From Xenorhabdus stockiae (GTDB lineage: Bacteria > Pseudomonadota > Gammaproteobacteria > Enterobacterales > Enterobacteriaceae): a DNA stretch of 64,000 nt. Made by a program: the position numbers and the translations under genes. Under the pieces are notes generated by a model. It was given only the letters and a program-made list of their open reading frames with translations, was not told the origin of the DNA and did no database searches. The stretch is from positions 1 through 64,000 of the forward strand of contig NZ_NJAJ01000011.1 in assembly GCF_002632825.1 (NCBI RefSeq), given 5' to 3'. Positions within the stretch are counted from its first letter, which is position 1. Every line of letters begins with the position of its first letter. Shown piece after piece: positions 24,760-34,802 of this stretch.

Positions 24760-25343
24760 CGCGACTTACCTTGTGCTCGCTGGTTATCTAACGCCAGATT
24801 GAGTTTCAGTACGTTGACAACAGGCTGACCTAAGTAGTGTATTGGCGGAAATTCGATGTTCTCCTCAATCAGCTTGTTGATTAAATCTACCGGCAGGTGC
24901 CGGGCTGTAGCAATACGATGAGCCTGAAATACAGCAGCTTCAGGTGAAATATGGGGATCAAGGCCGCTACCGGATGCGGTGACTAAATCGACAGGAATAG
25001 GATGATTTTCCGGGTGGTTAAATAGACGTATTTTAATAATGCGCTGTTGTATTTTCTGGAATAAAAACGGGTTAGTTGGTGCGAGATTACTCCCCCCGGA
25101 TGACTGTGCATTATAAGGTTGTCCAGCAGTCATTGAAGGCCGTCCATGAAAATAGTTCGCTTTGGTAAATTCCTGACCGATTAATTCTGAACCAAGCAAT
25201 TCACCATCCTGTTCAATGAGTGAACCTGTCGCCTGATGGTGAAACAAGGTTGTGGACAGGCCAGTGATCAGCAACGGATATGCGATCCCGGTGATCAGGG
25301 TGAGAAATATCAACAGAACAATGGAAGAACGTAACCAAGTCAT
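24756..25343 (-). CDS. kdpC: Potassium-transporting ATPase subunit KdpC
   Basis: 195 residues with one N-terminal membrane segment and a periplasmic domain, as in E. coli KdpC (190). Conserved stretches are G-S-x-L-I-G-Q-x-F-T, F-H-G-R-P-S, P-Y-N-A-Q-S-S-G-G-S-N, L-V-T-A-S-G-S-G-L-D-P-H-I-S and Q-P-V-V-N-V-L-x-L-N. It stabilises the KdpFABC complex and aids ATP binding. The ATG at 25343 has AAGGTG at normal distance; a GTG three codons upstream is an alternative. Confidence 0.95.
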   Translation of the reverse strand: MTWLRSSIVLLIFLTLITGIAYPLLITGLSTTLFHHQATGSLIEQDGELLGSELIGQEFTKANYFHGRPSMTAGQPYNAQSSGGSNLAPTNPFLFQKIQQRIIKIRLFNHPENHPIPVDLVTASGSGLDPHISPEAAVFQAHRIATARHLPVDLINKLIEENIEFPPIHYLGQPVVNVLKLNLALDNQRAQGKSR

Positions 25344-25387
25344 TTTTTTCACCTTACCTGATAGTCAAATCCCGAGAGGATGATGAT

Positions 25388-27454
25388 CTATTTAAAGCCT
25401 AATACAGTGAGTAACATATCGATCAGTTTGATCGCCGCAAAAGGCATCAGCAAACCACCCAGACCATATATCCATAGATTACGTCTCAGAAGTGACAGAG
25501 CATTCATCGGACGATAACTGATGCCTTTCAGAGCGAGTGGCAGTAAAAAAATAATGATAAGCGCATTGAAAATAACTGCTGACAGCACTGCTGATTGCGG
25601 TGAATGGAGGTGCATGATATTCAGCGCATTAAGTTGCGGATAAGTGACAGCGAATGCAGCCGGAATAATGGCGAAATACTTAGCAATGTCATTGGCAATA
25701 CTAAATGTGGTTAAAGAGCCTCTGGTCATCAGCATTTGCTTACCAATACGTACCACTTCAATTAATTTCGTGGGATTGGAATCCAGATCCACCATATTAC
25801 CGGCCTCTTTTGCGGCCTGAGTTCCTGAATTCATGGCAACGGCCACATCAGCCTGAGCCAGTGCTGGGGCATCGTTTGTTCCATCGCCGGTCATGGCAAC
25901 CAGACGCCCTTCAGATTGATACTGGCGAATCAAAGTCAGTTTTGCTTCCGGTGTCGCTTCCGCCAGAAAATCATCGACACCGGCTTCAGCCGCAATGGCC
26001 GCGGCTGTCAGGTGGTTATCACCGGTGATCATCACCGTTTTGATCCCCATCCTGCGCATTTCACTGAAACGCTCCTTAATTCCGCCTTTAATAATATCTT
26101 TCAGGGCAACGACACCCAAAACCCGCTGATTTTCAGCGACAACCAGCGGTGTTCCCCCTTTGCTGGCAACCTGTTGCACCAACAGATTAATGGCTTCAGG
26201 GAATTGACTGCGGTTGGCTTCAATATGGCGTCGGATGGCATCAACAGCACCTTTGCGGATCAGGCGATCGTTGATGTTGACTCCGCTCATGCGGGTCATG
26301 GCAGAAAAAGGAACAAATGTAGCATTTAATGTCCGCAGATCACGCTCACGCATATTGAAGCGCTGTTTTGCCAGAATGACGATACTGCGACCTTCCGGTG
26401 TTTCATCTGCCAGAGAAGAAAGCTGTGCAGCATCAGCTAACTGCCGTTCTGTAACGCCGGGAGCGGGCAGAAACTGAGAGGCCTGACGATTTCCCAAAGT
26501 AATTGTTCCGGTTTTATCCAGTAACAGCACATCGACATCCCCTGCGGCTTCAATGGCACGTCCGCTGGTGGCAATGACATTGGCTTCCAGCATGCGGCTC
26601 ATTCCTGCAACACCAATAGCAGAAAGCAGCCCGCCAATAGTAGTGGGGATTAAACACACTAAAAGTGCAATCAGAACGGTAACTGTGATAGGTGCACCAG
26701 TGTGGTTGGCTTCAATACTGAATAGGGAAAAGGGGAGTAAGCTGGCACAGGTTAGCAGGAAAATGATGGTGAGCGCGGTAAGTAAAATGGTCAGGGCTAT
26801 TTCATTCGGGGTTTTCCGCCGCTTGGCTCCTTCAACCATTGAGATCATCCGGTCGAGGAAGGTTTCTCCCGGATTGACGGAACACTCTACGATTAACCAG
26901 TCTGACAGTACTTGGGTTCCTCCCGTCACGGAAGAAAAATCACCGCCGGATTCCCGTATCACTGGTGCTGACTCGCCGGTAATGGCGCTTTCGTTAACAG
27001 ATGCACCACCTTCAAGGACTTCACCATCGCAGGGGATAATTTCACCCGCTTCTATCAGTACAATATCGCCTTTGCGTAAACAATCGGAAGTGACTTTTTC
27101 TTTTGCCGCATCGCGGCTGGGGGATGAAAGCCTGATTGCCCACGTTGTTTTTTTGACTCCTTTCAGACTGGAGGCCTGAGCCTGACTGCGTCCTTCTGCC
27201 AGCGCTTCTGCAAAATTGGCAAACAATACAGTGAACCATAACCATAAAGCAATGGAGCCGGTAAAGAGGGCATCACCAGTCGTTTGTCCGGTCAGAATAC
27301 TGAGCCATAATAAAGTAGCCAGACAGCTACCGAGGTAAACGACAAACATAACCGGATTATGCCATTGGACGGCAGGATGACATTTTTTTACTGAATCGAT
27401 AATTGCCTGACGAACTAATCCGGATTCAAATAATGCCTGCTTTTTATTTCTCAT
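25388..27454 (-). CDS. kdpB: Potassium-transporting P-type ATPase, catalytic subunit KdpB
   Basis: 688 residues, near E. coli KdpB (682). This P-type ATPase powers high-affinity potassium uptake. The phosphorylation site D-K-T-G-T lies near residue 313, the actuator loop T-G-E-S-A-P-V is present, and T-G-D-N and [12 protein letters not shown] hinge motifs follow. Membrane segments flank these in the usual order. The ATG at 27454 is chosen over a GTG one codon earlier. It lies between kdpA and kdpC with 30-45-base gaps in one operon. Confidence 0.97.
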   Translation of the reverse strand: MRNKKQALFESGLVRQAIIDSVKKCHPAVQWHNPVMFVVYLGSCLATLLWLSILTGQTTGDALFTGSIALWLWFTVLFANFAEALAEGRSQAQASSLKGVKKTTWAIRLSSPSRDAAKEKVTSDCLRKGDIVLIEAGEIIPCDGEVLEGGASVNESAITGESAPVIRESGGDFSSVTGGTQVLSDWLIVECSVNPGETFLDRMISMVEGAKRRKTPNEIALTILLTALTIIFLLTCASLLPFSLFSIEANHTGAPITVTVLIALLVCLIPTTIGGLLSAIGVAGMSRMLEANVIATSGRAIEAAGDVDVLLLDKTGTITLGNRQASQFLPAPGVTERQLADAAQLSSLADETPEGRSIVILAKQRFNMRERDLRTLNATFVPFSAMTRMSGVNINDRLIRKGAVDAIRRHIEANRSQFPEAINLLVQQVASKGGTPLVVAENQRVLGVVALKDIIKGGIKERFSEMRRMGIKTVMITGDNHLTAAAIAAEAGVDDFLAEATPEAKLTLIRQYQSEGRLVAMTGDGTNDAPALAQADVAVAMNSGTQAAKEAGNMVDLDSNPTKLIEVVRIGKQMLMTRGSLTTFSIANDIAKYFAIIPAAFAVTYPQLNALNIMHLHSPQSAVLSAVIFNALIIIFLLPLALKGISYRPMNALSLLRRNLWIYGLGGLLMPFAAIKLIDMLLTVLGFK

Positions 27455-27486
27455 CACTTATCTCACAATTTATTTCACAACTTCAC

Positions 27487-29193
27487 TTATTGTGATAGTT
27501 GCCAAAGCTGTAAATGCTCTGCAATAGGACCAAGAGCCAGTGCGGGTATGAAAGTGAGTGCTCCAATCAATAAGATGACTAAAATCAATAAGCCAATGAA
27601 TAATGTGGTGTGAGTGGGTAGGGTACCGTTGCTGATAGGCTGCCGTTTTTTACTGCTCATTGATCCGGCGATGGATAGGACAGGCAGAATGATGCCAAAT
27701 CGCCCGAGGAGCATGATGGAACCTAAAAGCAGATTGTAAAATACACTGTTGGCTGCCAGACCGGCAAAAGCACTGCCATTGTTATTAGCCGCAGATGTAA
27801 CAGCATAGAGTATTTCGGTGAAACCATGTGCCCCTGGGTTTGCTACAGCACTTCTTCCTGCCTCGAATGAAACGGACAGTGCGGTTCCCAGTAGAATAAG
27901 GGAAGGAGTGACCAGAATCGCCAACGCGACCATTTTCATCTCATGAACATCAATTTTTTTGCCCAGATATTCAGGGGCACGGCCAATCATCAGGCCGGCA
28001 ATAAAGACAGCCAGCAGGACAAATAACAATATGCCATAAATCCCGGCACCTACACCGCCAAAGACGACTTCGCCGATTTGCATGAGCCAGAGCGGTATCA
28101 TGCCTCCCAATGCTGTAAAGGAATCATGCATTGAATTAACCGCTCCGCAGGAGGCTGAAGTGGTGACTACGCCATAAAGGGAAGAGGCAAGAATACCAAA
28201 ACGGGATTCCTTTCCTTCCATATTAATATTGCTGTTAATGCCGGATGGCATGAAATGGGGATTTCCCATAGTTTCAGCGCACATCACGATGGCGACAGAA
28301 ATCACAAAGATAATCCCCATAGCCCATAACAGGGAGTACCCTTGCCGATTGTCTCCAACAACCAGACCAAAGGCGAAGCACAACGCACTGGGGATCAAGA
28401 AGATGGAAATCATCTGTACGAAATTACTGATCGTATTAGGATTTTCAAAAGGATGAGCTGAGTTCGCGCCAAATATACCACCTCCATTTGTTCCTAATAC
28501 TTTGATGGCTTCTTGAGAGGCGACCGGTCCCATCGGAAGTAATTGCTGATGGCCTTCAAGGGTATGAACAGAAATATATGGAGAGAAGTTTTGGATCACC
28601 CCCTGACTGGCAAGGATCAACGCGATAATGATCGCTAAAGGAAGCAGCAGATAGAGTGTAATGCGGGTGATATCAATCCAGGCATTTCCCAGTGTTTTCA
28701 CACCTTGTCGGGAAAACGCCCGTATCAGTGCAAAAGCGATAGCAATACCTGTTGCAGCAGACAGGAAATTTTGAACGGTTAACCCAGCCATCTGGCTCAG
28801 GTAACTGAGGGTATTTTCGCCACTGTAGGCCTGCCAGTTCGTGTTGGTGATAAAGCTGATTGCTGTATTGAGAGCTAAATCCCATTTCATACCAGCAAAA
28901 TGCTGGGGATTAAGAGGCAGATATTTTTGGCTTATCAATAGGATAAATAGTAATAATAAACCTGCAAGGTTAAAGGCAATAATAGCAAATGAATATTGCC
29001 ACCAGTTCATTTCTTTAACATTGTCACCCGGTTTTTTTAGGCCACAACAACGCCATAAAATCATTTCGGCATTGGTGAGCCGATGAGGTAAATCGCCCTC
29101 AATAAGATTTGCGATTAAATGTCCAAGAGGTTTACTTAATATAAATAGTAATAATAAGAAAGTAGCGACAAGTAAAAAAGCAGAGGTTTCCAT
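27487..29193 (-). CDS. kdpA: Potassium-transporting ATPase, channel subunit KdpA
   Basis: 568 residues, near E. coli KdpA (557). It is an integral membrane protein of the potassium-channel superfamily that selects potassium for the Kdp pump. Selectivity-filter-type loops with [12 protein letters not shown] and [10 protein letters not shown], and [11 protein letters not shown], are visible between about ten hydrophobic segments. GGAGG inside the end of kdpF precedes the ATG. Confidence 0.97.
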   Translation of the reverse strand: METSAFLLVATFLLLLFILSKPLGHLIANLIEGDLPHRLTNAEMILWRCCGLKKPGDNVKEMNWWQYSFAIIAFNLAGLLLLFILLISQKYLPLNPQHFAGMKWDLALNTAISFITNTNWQAYSGENTLSYLSQMAGLTVQNFLSAATGIAIAFALIRAFSRQGVKTLGNAWIDITRITLYLLLPLAIIIALILASQGVIQNFSPYISVHTLEGHQQLLPMGPVASQEAIKVLGTNGGGIFGANSAHPFENPNTISNFVQMISIFLIPSALCFAFGLVVGDNRQGYSLLWAMGIIFVISVAIVMCAETMGNPHFMPSGINSNINMEGKESRFGILASSLYGVVTTSASCGAVNSMHDSFTALGGMIPLWLMQIGEVVFGGVGAGIYGILLFVLLAVFIAGLMIGRAPEYLGKKIDVHEMKMVALAILVTPSLILLGTALSVSFEAGRSAVANPGAHGFTEILYAVTSAANNNGSAFAGLAANSVFYNLLLGSIMLLGRFGIILPVLSIAGSMSSKKRQPISNGTLPTHTTLFIGLLILVILLIGALTFIPALALGPIAEHLQLWQLSQ

Positions 29194-29283
29194 CTAGAAA
29201 TCCTCCGCATTCAATAATGCATAAACCAGATAGAAAAGTAATAACACTACCAGAATAGCGCCAATAATAAGTAAGTTATTCAC
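29194..29283 (-). CDS. kdpF: Small membrane subunit KdpF
   Basis: A 29-residue single-span membrane peptide read from GTG at 29283, preceded by AAGGAG. The sequence N-N-L-L-I-I-G-A-I-L-V-V-L-L-L-F then Y-L-V-Y-A-L-L-N-A-E-D-F matches the E. coli KdpF ending Y-L-V-Y-A-L-I-N-A-E-A-F. It stabilises the Kdp complex in the membrane. It is the first gene of kdpFABCD and ends right against kdpA. The reading frame is short and easily missed. Confidence 0.93.
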   Translation of the reverse strand: MNNLLIIGAILVVLLLFYLVYALLNAEDF

Positions 29284-29633
29284 TATTTATCTCCTTGTTA
29301 CTTCTTAATAACAAACCGGATTAAAATAAAATGACTAATCAAGAAGTGATAAAAAGAGAACCTGAAAGCACAAAGTAAATATAAGTAATACTGATTAATT
29401 GGACTCTGTGAAAAGTAAGTTTAGCAAAACCTGACAGGTTAATTTTATGTTTTTAATATGTTGGTTTTGTTTCTGTTTAGATCATTTATTTGTAATAAAA
29501 TTACGCTAAGATAAAAAAACAGTGATTTTAAGCAGTAAAAAAGTGGTCGGATCAGTAGTAAATTTTCATTTTATCGAGTAAAATTTATCAGGTCTTACAG
29601 TTATTGAGTTATTGCCCATTTGAGGAGGTCTCT
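29284..29633. other. kdp / ybfA divergent promoter region
   Basis: About 350 AT-rich bases between kdpF and ybfA. Both promoters must lie here. I could not recognise a convincing KdpE-type operator or other site by eye. Confidence 0.55.
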
Positions 29634-29837
29634 ATGTATCGTGAATATTCCCGGCATCAGGTTCTCTTGCGGCGCATTGGTGCCGTCGCATTAGGCGTTA
29701 TTGCACTTCCTTTTATGCTGTTTAGTCGTGAGCGTGCCCGTTTCTACAGCTACTTACATAAAGTATGGGTAAAAACCAGTGATAAACCAGTTTGGCTGGA
29801 ACGCACAGAAGTTGCTTCAGATACGCTAAACCCCTAA
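29634..29837 (+). CDS. ybfA: Small inner-membrane protein YbfA
   Basis: 67 residues similar to E. coli YbfA: the shared block is A-L-P-F-M-L-F, then [12 protein letters not shown] and K-T-S-D-K-P-V-W. One hydrophobic segment lies near residues 14-29. Its function is unknown; in E. coli the gene also lies beside kdp. GAGGAGG precedes the ATG at 29634, which settles the start over the upstream ATG at 29604. Confidence 0.9.
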   Translation: MYREYSRHQVLLRRIGAVALGVIALPFMLFSRERARFYSYLHKVWVKTSDKPVWLERTEVASDTLNP

Positions 29838-29908
29838 ATTTCCCCTCTTGGCAGAGTCCTGCTCTTCGTTTTTCTGCCTGATATAGTTTTCCGGATATAG
29901 TATTCTTG

Positions 29909-29941
29909 CACCCTGCCTGCTTAAGCTGGCAGGGTGTTTTA
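29909..29941 (+). terminator. Rho-independent terminator after ybfA
   Basis: CACCCTGCC and GGCAGGGTG form a strong stem with a short loop, followed by TTTTA. It is 70 bases after the ybfA stop. Confidence 0.88.
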
Positions 29942-30055
29942 CTTTTATCGCTTATTGCTGCAGATGTGTTATTACTACTAACAGACAATATCACTATAGG
30001 CAAGTAAATTGGTGCGGATTCTATTGTGAAAATGCTAAATAATGGGGAGTGTGTA

Positions 30056-30799
30056 ATGAATAATGTTGAATTAGAACATGTAATTAATACGGAATTGAAT
30101 GTTCGGGAGTTTCAGGATTATGCCCCTAATGGATTACAGGTAGAAGGACGTCCCCATATTCAGCGTGTTATAACGGGAGTGACAGCCTGTCAGGCTTTGC
30201 TGGATGAAGCTGTGCGTCTGGAGGCGGATGCCATCATCGTACATCATGGGTACTTCTGGAAAAATGAATCACCTGTCATCCGTGGCATGAAACGCCGCCG
30301 TTTGCAGACTTTACTCTGTAACGATATTAACTTGTATGGCTACCATCTTCCGCTGGATGCACACCCCACTTTGGGAAACAATGTTCAGTTGGCCCGCCAG
30401 ATGGGAGTGAAGATCATAGGAAACATTGACGCTTTATTACCTCATGGCGTATTTGATCAACCGATTACCCCAGCAGAATTAACTGAACGTCTTGAGCAAA
30501 GACTAGAACGTAAGGTGCTGCATTGCGGCGATAATGCACGGGAAGAGATCCGTACTATTGCATGGTGTACTGGGGGAGGCCAGAGTTTTATTGAGCAGGC
30601 TGCTGACTTTGGTGTTGATGCTTTTGTGACGGGGGAAGTATCAGAGAAGACTATCCATGTTGCCCGTGAAATGGGGATGCATTTTTACTCAGCAGGGCAC
30701 CATGCAACTGAGCGCTATGGCATTAAAACACTCGGTGAATGGTTAGCTAATCATCATGGGCTGGATGTTACTTTTGTTGATATTCCTAATCCGGCTTGA
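30056..30799 (+). CDS. ybgI: Nif3-like dinuclear metal-centre protein YbgI
   Basis: 247 residues, the same length as E. coli YbgI, of the NIF3/DUF34 family. Metal-ligand motifs H-H-G-Y-F-W, H-x-P-L-D-A-H-P near residue 99 and G-H-H-A-T-E near the end are present. The biochemical role is unsettled in the literature; a GTP cyclohydrolase type 1-like label is often copied. GGGGAG before the ATG at 30056 decides the start, 10 codons inside the open frame. In E. coli pxpBCA follow this gene; here the pxp genes lie 14 kb away. Confidence 0.92.
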   Translation: MNNVELEHVINTELNVREFQDYAPNGLQVEGRPHIQRVITGVTACQALLDEAVRLEADAIIVHHGYFWKNESPVIRGMKRRRLQTLLCNDINLYGYHLPLDAHPTLGNNVQLARQMGVKIIGNIDALLPHGVFDQPITPAELTERLEQRLERKVLHCGDNAREEIRTIAWCTGGGQSFIEQAADFGVDAFVTGEVSEKTIHVAREMGMHFYSAGHHATERYGIKTLGEWLANHHGLDVTFVDIPNPA

Positions 30800-30819
30800 T
30801 GTATTACAATGAAACACAA

Positions 30820-30869
30820 TTGATATATAAGTTATAGCTTATATAATGCTATTATAAGTCATAGCTTAT
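30820..30869 (+). promoter_or_regulatory. Promoter with two palindromic operators for the toxin-antitoxin pair
   Basis: TTGATA at 30820-30825 and TATAAT at 30842-30847 are separated by 16 bases, a good sigma-70 promoter. Two near-identical palindromes of the form ATAAG-N6-CTTAT lie at 30827-30842 (spacer TTATAG) and 30854-30869 (spacer TCATAG), flanking the -10 box. This is the layout expected for autorepression by a toxin-antitoxin complex. Confidence 0.7.
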
Positions 30870-30878
30870 GAGGTTATC

Positions 30879-31232
30879 GTGTGGATTGTAATTTTGACTC
30901 CTCGCTTTGAAGAGTGGCTTGATGAACAAGATATCAGTATACAGAAGAAGATATTAGCAGACCTGAGTGTGTTAGAAGTCTTTGGTCCTCAACTGGGCCG
31001 TCCCGCAGTTGATTCTTTATATGGTTCAAAATTCAATAATATGAAAGAACTAAGGATTCAATGTAAAGGAAGGCCATTCAGAGCGCTTTTTGCATTTGAT
31101 CCGCTAAGACAGGCAATTGTCTTATGTGCGGGTAATAAAGCTTTAAATGATAAGCGCTTTTACAAAGAAATGATCCCAATTGCTGATGCTGAATATGAAG
31201 CACATTTGGCGAATTTGGAGGACAAACAGTGA
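30879..31232 (+). CDS. HigB/RelE-type toxin (Gp49-like)
   Basis: 117 residues of the phage-derived Gp49-like/HigB toxin family, relatives of the RelE mRNA interferases. Typical parts are F-E-E-W-L, L-S-V-L-E-V-F-G-P-Q-L-G-R-P, M-K-E-L-R-I-Q, R-A-L-F-A-F-D-P and the K-x-F-Y-K-E-M end. Such toxins cut mRNA on the ribosome. Translation starts at GTG 30879, with GAGG six bases upstream. The stop overlaps the antitoxin start by 4 bases. Toxin comes first, as in higBA. Confidence 0.85.
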   Translation: MWIVILTPRFEEWLDEQDISIQKKILADLSVLEVFGPQLGRPAVDSLYGSKFNNMKELRIQCKGRPFRALFAFDPLRQAIVLCAGNKALNDKRFYKEMIPIADAEYEAHLANLEDKQ

Positions 31233-31528
31233 AAACTCTCAAAGAAAAAATTCAGGAATTTTCAGTAGAAGATCGTGAAGATATAGAACAAATGGCTGAT
31301 GAGCAGATTTTAGAAACCGGCTTACAGCTATTAAGAGAAGAGTTAAATATTTCTCAACAAAAGCTGGCTGATAGTTTAGGTATCAGCCAGCCAGCTATTA
31401 CTCAAATAGAACAACGGGGTAATGATATAAAGTTAGTCACCCTGAAACGCTACGTTGAAGCTATGGGAGGAAAATTGAGCTTAACTGTAGAATTTCCGAC
31501 AGGTAATGGAAAAATTTTTCATATATAG
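31229..31528 (+). CDS. HigA/XRE-family antitoxin
   Basis: 99 residues with a helix-turn-helix of the Cro/cI type: L-N-I-S-Q-Q-K-L-A-D-S-L-G-I-S-Q-P-A-I-T-Q-I-E. The GTG start overlaps the toxin stop (GTGA), implying coupled translation. It should neutralise the toxin and repress the promoter by binding the twin palindromes upstream. The C-terminal segment V-T-L-K-R-Y-V-E-A-M-G-G-K-L-S-L is typical of the family. Confidence 0.88.
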   Translation: MKTLKEKIQEFSVEDREDIEQMADEQILETGLQLLREELNISQQKLADSLGISQPAITQIEQRGNDIKLVTLKRYVEAMGGKLSLTVEFPTGNGKIFHI

Positions 31529-31563
31529 CCGCTGATGGAATATTTCTCTCGGTGCTATTAACT

Positions 31564-32712
31564 TCAAAACTTACTATCCCTGCTTGGTATAATAAGGCCT
31601 GGCAGGGATAAAAGAACAGTGGCTAATCCACAATAAGCCAGTGTATTACCCAAAGCCTGACTCCAGCCGGCAATTGTCAAACCTCCCGCCAAGAGCATGT
31701 AGTAAAATAACCCCAATAAAGCGCCTGCTGTGCCCAACCTGTCTGTATAGTGAGTTAACGCAGATGCGAGAAGGTTCGGGATAGAGACGCCGTAGGCGAT
31801 AACTATTCCCAGCATGGGAAAAATAAACAGCCAGCTATTTTCGAGTAGATAAACAAAAACTCCACTGAACAGGGTAAGACATGCCGCAAGAAAAGTGAGT
31901 TTTTCGGTTTTCCACTTCTTTTTCAACAACAGCTTATTCAATACAGAGCCTAACATGACACCGAAAGCAAGAATCAGGCCGGTGTAGCCGAACAGTGTTG
32001 GTGATATTCCGAGTTGATCAAAACGGAAAGGTGCCAGTTGATAGTAGCTAAATAGACAAATATTAAATAAAGCGATAAGAAAAGCACTTCGCCAGATTGA
32101 AATATCTTTCAGCATCATACGGGCTGTTTCTGATAAAACGACTTTGGTAACAGTGGTAGGGCGTGTTTCAGGTAAACGAGCCATAGACCACACAGTAAGG
32201 ATAACGGCCAAAATCGCCAGACCTGCAAATACCGCCTGATAATTACCAAAATGATTCAACATGGAACCGCTGATCATACCGATGGCAGGGCTGGCAGCCA
32301 GAGCAATGCCCATAATAGAGAAAACACGGGTCAGCTCTTCACCACGATAGCTATCGCGCATCATAGTCTGTGTTCCGATTGACCCCACTGCTGCACCAAA
32401 AGCAGATAACATTCTGGCAATAAGTAGTAGCCAGAAATGTGTAGTTAATAGAGCCAGCAAACAGGCACCACCATACAATAATAACCCGGTAATAATGGTG
32501 GGGCGCCTGCCAATAACATCACACAATCGGCCCCATACGACTATGCCAATAGCAAAAGCGAAAAAGTAGAGTGACAAGGTTTGAGAAGCTTGTTCCACGC
32601 TGACGGAAAATCCACGGGAAATGTTGGTTAATGCCGGGCTATAGATGGTTTCTACAATCTGAGGAAACATCATCAGAGCAATGGCTAACCAAAGTGGTGG
32701 TTGGATTTGCAT
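31564..32712 (-). CDS. MFS drug efflux transporter, Bcr/CflA type
   Basis: 382 residues with 12 predicted membrane segments. The MFS motif A region reads V-V-W-G-R-L-C-D-V-I-G-R-R-P, and the proline-rich motif C-like stretch M-G-I-A-L-A-A-S-P-A-I-G follows in the fifth helix, typical of drug:proton antiporters. The start is placed at 32712 (M-Q-I-Q-P-P-L-W); the upstream extension is not family-like. It is divergent from an AraC regulator that probably controls it. The substrate is unknown. Confidence 0.87.
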   Translation of the reverse strand: MQIQPPLWLAIALMMFPQIVETIYSPALTNISRGFSVSVEQASQTLSLYFFAFAIGIVVWGRLCDVIGRRPTIITGLLLYGGACLLALLTTHFWLLLIARMLSAFGAAVGSIGTQTMMRDSYRGEELTRVFSIMGIALAASPAIGMISGSMLNHFGNYQAVFAGLAILAVILTVWSMARLPETRPTTVTKVVLSETARMMLKDISIWRSAFLIALFNICLFSYYQLAPFRFDQLGISPTLFGYTGLILAFGVMLGSVLNKLLLKKKWKTEKLTFLAACLTLFSGVFVYLLENSWLFIFPMLGIVIAYGVSIPNLLASALTHYTDRLGTAGALLGLFYYMLLAGGLTIAGWSQALGNTLAYCGLATVLLSLPGLIIPSRDSKF

Positions 32713-32834
32713 AGTATTTTTCTTCTGACAGTGAATGATTTGTGAGCAGAAGGCTAACATTTTAGTGGTTGTCTATTTATGATAATAAAGACAATATATT
32801 TATATAATCAGACATTCACACTTGAGGACTATAT

Positions 32835-33620
32835 ATGGCGTGGCTGAGGCAGAGTGATCAGTTTGATCCGGATAATCTGAATGTACTCGTTGCGGGTATT
32901 GCCGCAGATATGGGACAGCATGATTCCGGATTTCACCAACATGGTATGGGGCAATTGTTGTTTACTCAGCGTGGCTGTATCAAAATCACACTAGCCAGCC
33001 AGATCTCTATTTTGCCGCCAACCCGAGTTGCGTGGATCCCACCAAAGACTCGGCATCGGGCAGAAATGCGAGGCTCCATCGGATATCGATCAATTTATCT
33101 CAATGTTTCTGAAGTACAATGTCTACCGGAGCAGTGTGCGATACTGGAAGCCACTCCCTTGTTACAGGCTGTTCTGGAACGTATCGCAATATCTCCGTTT
33201 GATACTGATTGGGAGCAGGGAAAAAACGCAAATTTACTGGCAGTATTTCTTGATGAAATTTGCGAATCACAGCGGGAGCCAACGTTATTACCATTACCTT
33301 CTGATCGCCGTTTTGCGAGTTTATCCTTTGAACAATTACCTCCTTCACTACAGGTGCTTGCAACTTACATTGGAGCCAGTGAAAAAACGATTACCCGTAT
33401 ATTTAAGCGTGAAACGGGAATGAATTATCAGCAATGGCGTCAGCAATGGCGATTGGTTAAAGCAATAGAATTATTGGCTCAGGGCAAAACGTTATCTTAT
33501 GTTGCGCAGGAACTGGGATTTACCAGTGACAGTGCTTTTGTGACTTTTTTCCGTAAAATTATGGGAAGACCGCCACGGGAGTATATGGCGGGTTCAGAAA
33601 GGAAGACAGATAGAGATTAA
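32835..33620 (+). CDS. AraC-family transcriptional regulator
   Basis: 261 residues: an N-terminal cupin (H-Q-H-G-M-G-Q-L-L-F-T-Q-R-G) followed by a C-terminal pair of helix-turn-helix motifs with E-K-T-I-T-R-I-F-K-R-E-T-G-M, W-R-Q-Q-W-R-L-V-K-A-I and V-A-Q-E-L-G-F-T-S-D-S-A-F. The layout matches E. coli NimR/YeaM, which controls a divergent efflux gene. The same divergence here suggests that it regulates the MFS transporter through the 122-base shared spacer. Confidence 0.9.
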   Translation: MAWLRQSDQFDPDNLNVLVAGIAADMGQHDSGFHQHGMGQLLFTQRGCIKITLASQISILPPTRVAWIPPKTRHRAEMRGSIGYRSIYLNVSEVQCLPEQCAILEATPLLQAVLERIAISPFDTDWEQGKNANLLAVFLDEICESQREPTLLPLPSDRRFASLSFEQLPPSLQVLATYIGASEKTITRIFKRETGMNYQQWRQQWRLVKAIELLAQGKTLSYVAQELGFTSDSAFVTFFRKIMGRPPREYMAGSERKTDRD

Positions 33621-33654
33621 CAATTAATTTGTACTCTGAATTATTTAAAAATAG

Positions 33655-34659
33655 TTAATTTACACAATATGGTTCAGGCAGATAAACAGACTCTGAATCA
33701 AAATCGACAACAATGTCAACGCCAAGTGGCATAGTAAACATTGGGTGTGTATGGCAACAATCGAAATCAGCCAGAACAGGAACTTCTTTCCCATTCAGAA
33801 CTTCTTTCAGCACATCCAGAGAGTTTCTTCCTGTTCCTTTATCATCAAATTGTTCGTGTTTTCCAAGAATAATTGCTGAAACTTTATCAAAGATCCCACA
33901 TAACAGCAGATGGGAAAAAGCGCGTTCAACCAGCTCTATTCCTTTGAAACAGTCTTCAATAAGTAAAATATCACCTGTTTTAATTTCAGGCATATATTCA
34001 CTTCCCCAAATCCCACAAAGCGTATTTAAATTACCACCAATTAATCTGCCTCGGAACGTTCCTTTTCCATCAAAAATCCACTTATTAGGATATGTATTTT
34101 TAGGGATTATCTGCGTTTCCCATTCGATATATTCATCAGCCCAATGTTCAGGTTGTTTATAGATAAAAGGGAGAGAATGATTATTATTTACTATTTGAGA
34201 AAAATGATTGAATGTCTCATCAACTAAAGGTGGAAATTCACCAAATGAAGCAACTAATGCAGGGCCATAAAAAGTGATTACATTGGTTTTCTGATATATT
34301 CCAAGTAAAAGTGCTGTTATGTCAGAATAACCAATAATGATTTTAGGATCTTTTCTGATGGCATCATAATCAATATATGGCAGCATTGAGTTTGAATTGT
34401 TACCTCCTATAGTAGACATAACACACCTTACTTCTGGGTCACGAAGCAGGGTATTAAACTCTTCCACTCGTTGCATAATGGTTCCTGAACGATAAAAGTC
34501 GCTTTTACCGGTGAGTATTCCGGCTTTTGTTTTATAACCTTTACTTTCTAAATAACGGACACTTCTGGCAAAACGAGTCGGAGCAAAAGCAGTTGCAGGA
34601 GATGAAGAGGAGAAAAAACCGATAGTTTCACCGATGGATAATTTTTTAGGAAGGATCAT
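33655..34659 (-). CDS. S66 peptidase family LD-carboxypeptidase / MccF-like protein
   Basis: 334 residues of the S66 family. The nucleophile motif is G-Y-S-D-I-T-A-L-L, with I-G-G-N-N-S-N before it, G-G-N-L-N-T-L-C in the middle, and a C-terminal C-C-H-T-H-P-M with the catalytic His; a Glu in I-E-D-C-F-K-G probably completes the triad. Members either trim murein tetrapeptides (LdcA) or cleave microcin C-type antibiotics for self-immunity (MccF). The N-N-S-N-S-M-L-P-Y pattern and length favour the MccF-like branch. The start at 34659 follows AAGGTAG. Confidence 0.85.
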   Translation of the reverse strand: MILPKKLSIGETIGFFSSSSPATAFAPTRFARSVRYLESKGYKTKAGILTGKSDFYRSGTIMQRVEEFNTLLRDPEVRCVMSTIGGNNSNSMLPYIDYDAIRKDPKIIIGYSDITALLLGIYQKTNVITFYGPALVASFGEFPPLVDETFNHFSQIVNNNHSLPFIYKQPEHWADEYIEWETQIIPKNTYPNKWIFDGKGTFRGRLIGGNLNTLCGIWGSEYMPEIKTGDILLIEDCFKGIELVERAFSHLLLCGIFDKVSAIILGKHEQFDDKGTGRNSLDVLKEVLNGKEVPVLADFDCCHTHPMFTMPLGVDIVVDFDSESVYLPEPYCVN

Positions 34660-34705
34660 GGCGCTACCTTTTATTCGAAAAATAATGGGTACCACACAAC
34701 GAATA

Positions 34706-34786
34706 CTGTACCTTAACCGCCAGACAGGAGGCCAATACTAATGGCATTAAGGTACAGCAAAATGCACACTTTAGTGTGAAGTGTGC
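34706..34786 (-). terminator. Two hairpins downstream of gltA
   Basis: CTGTACCTTAA (34706-34716) and TTAAGGTACAG (34747-34757) form an 11-bp perfect stem. GCACACTT and AAGTGTGC (34764-34786) form a second. Both lie between gltA and the S66 gene, so they probably end or protect the gltA transcript. Neither has a clear T run. Confidence 0.55.
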
Positions 34787-34802
34787 CAGCGAACTCGTCA
34801 GA

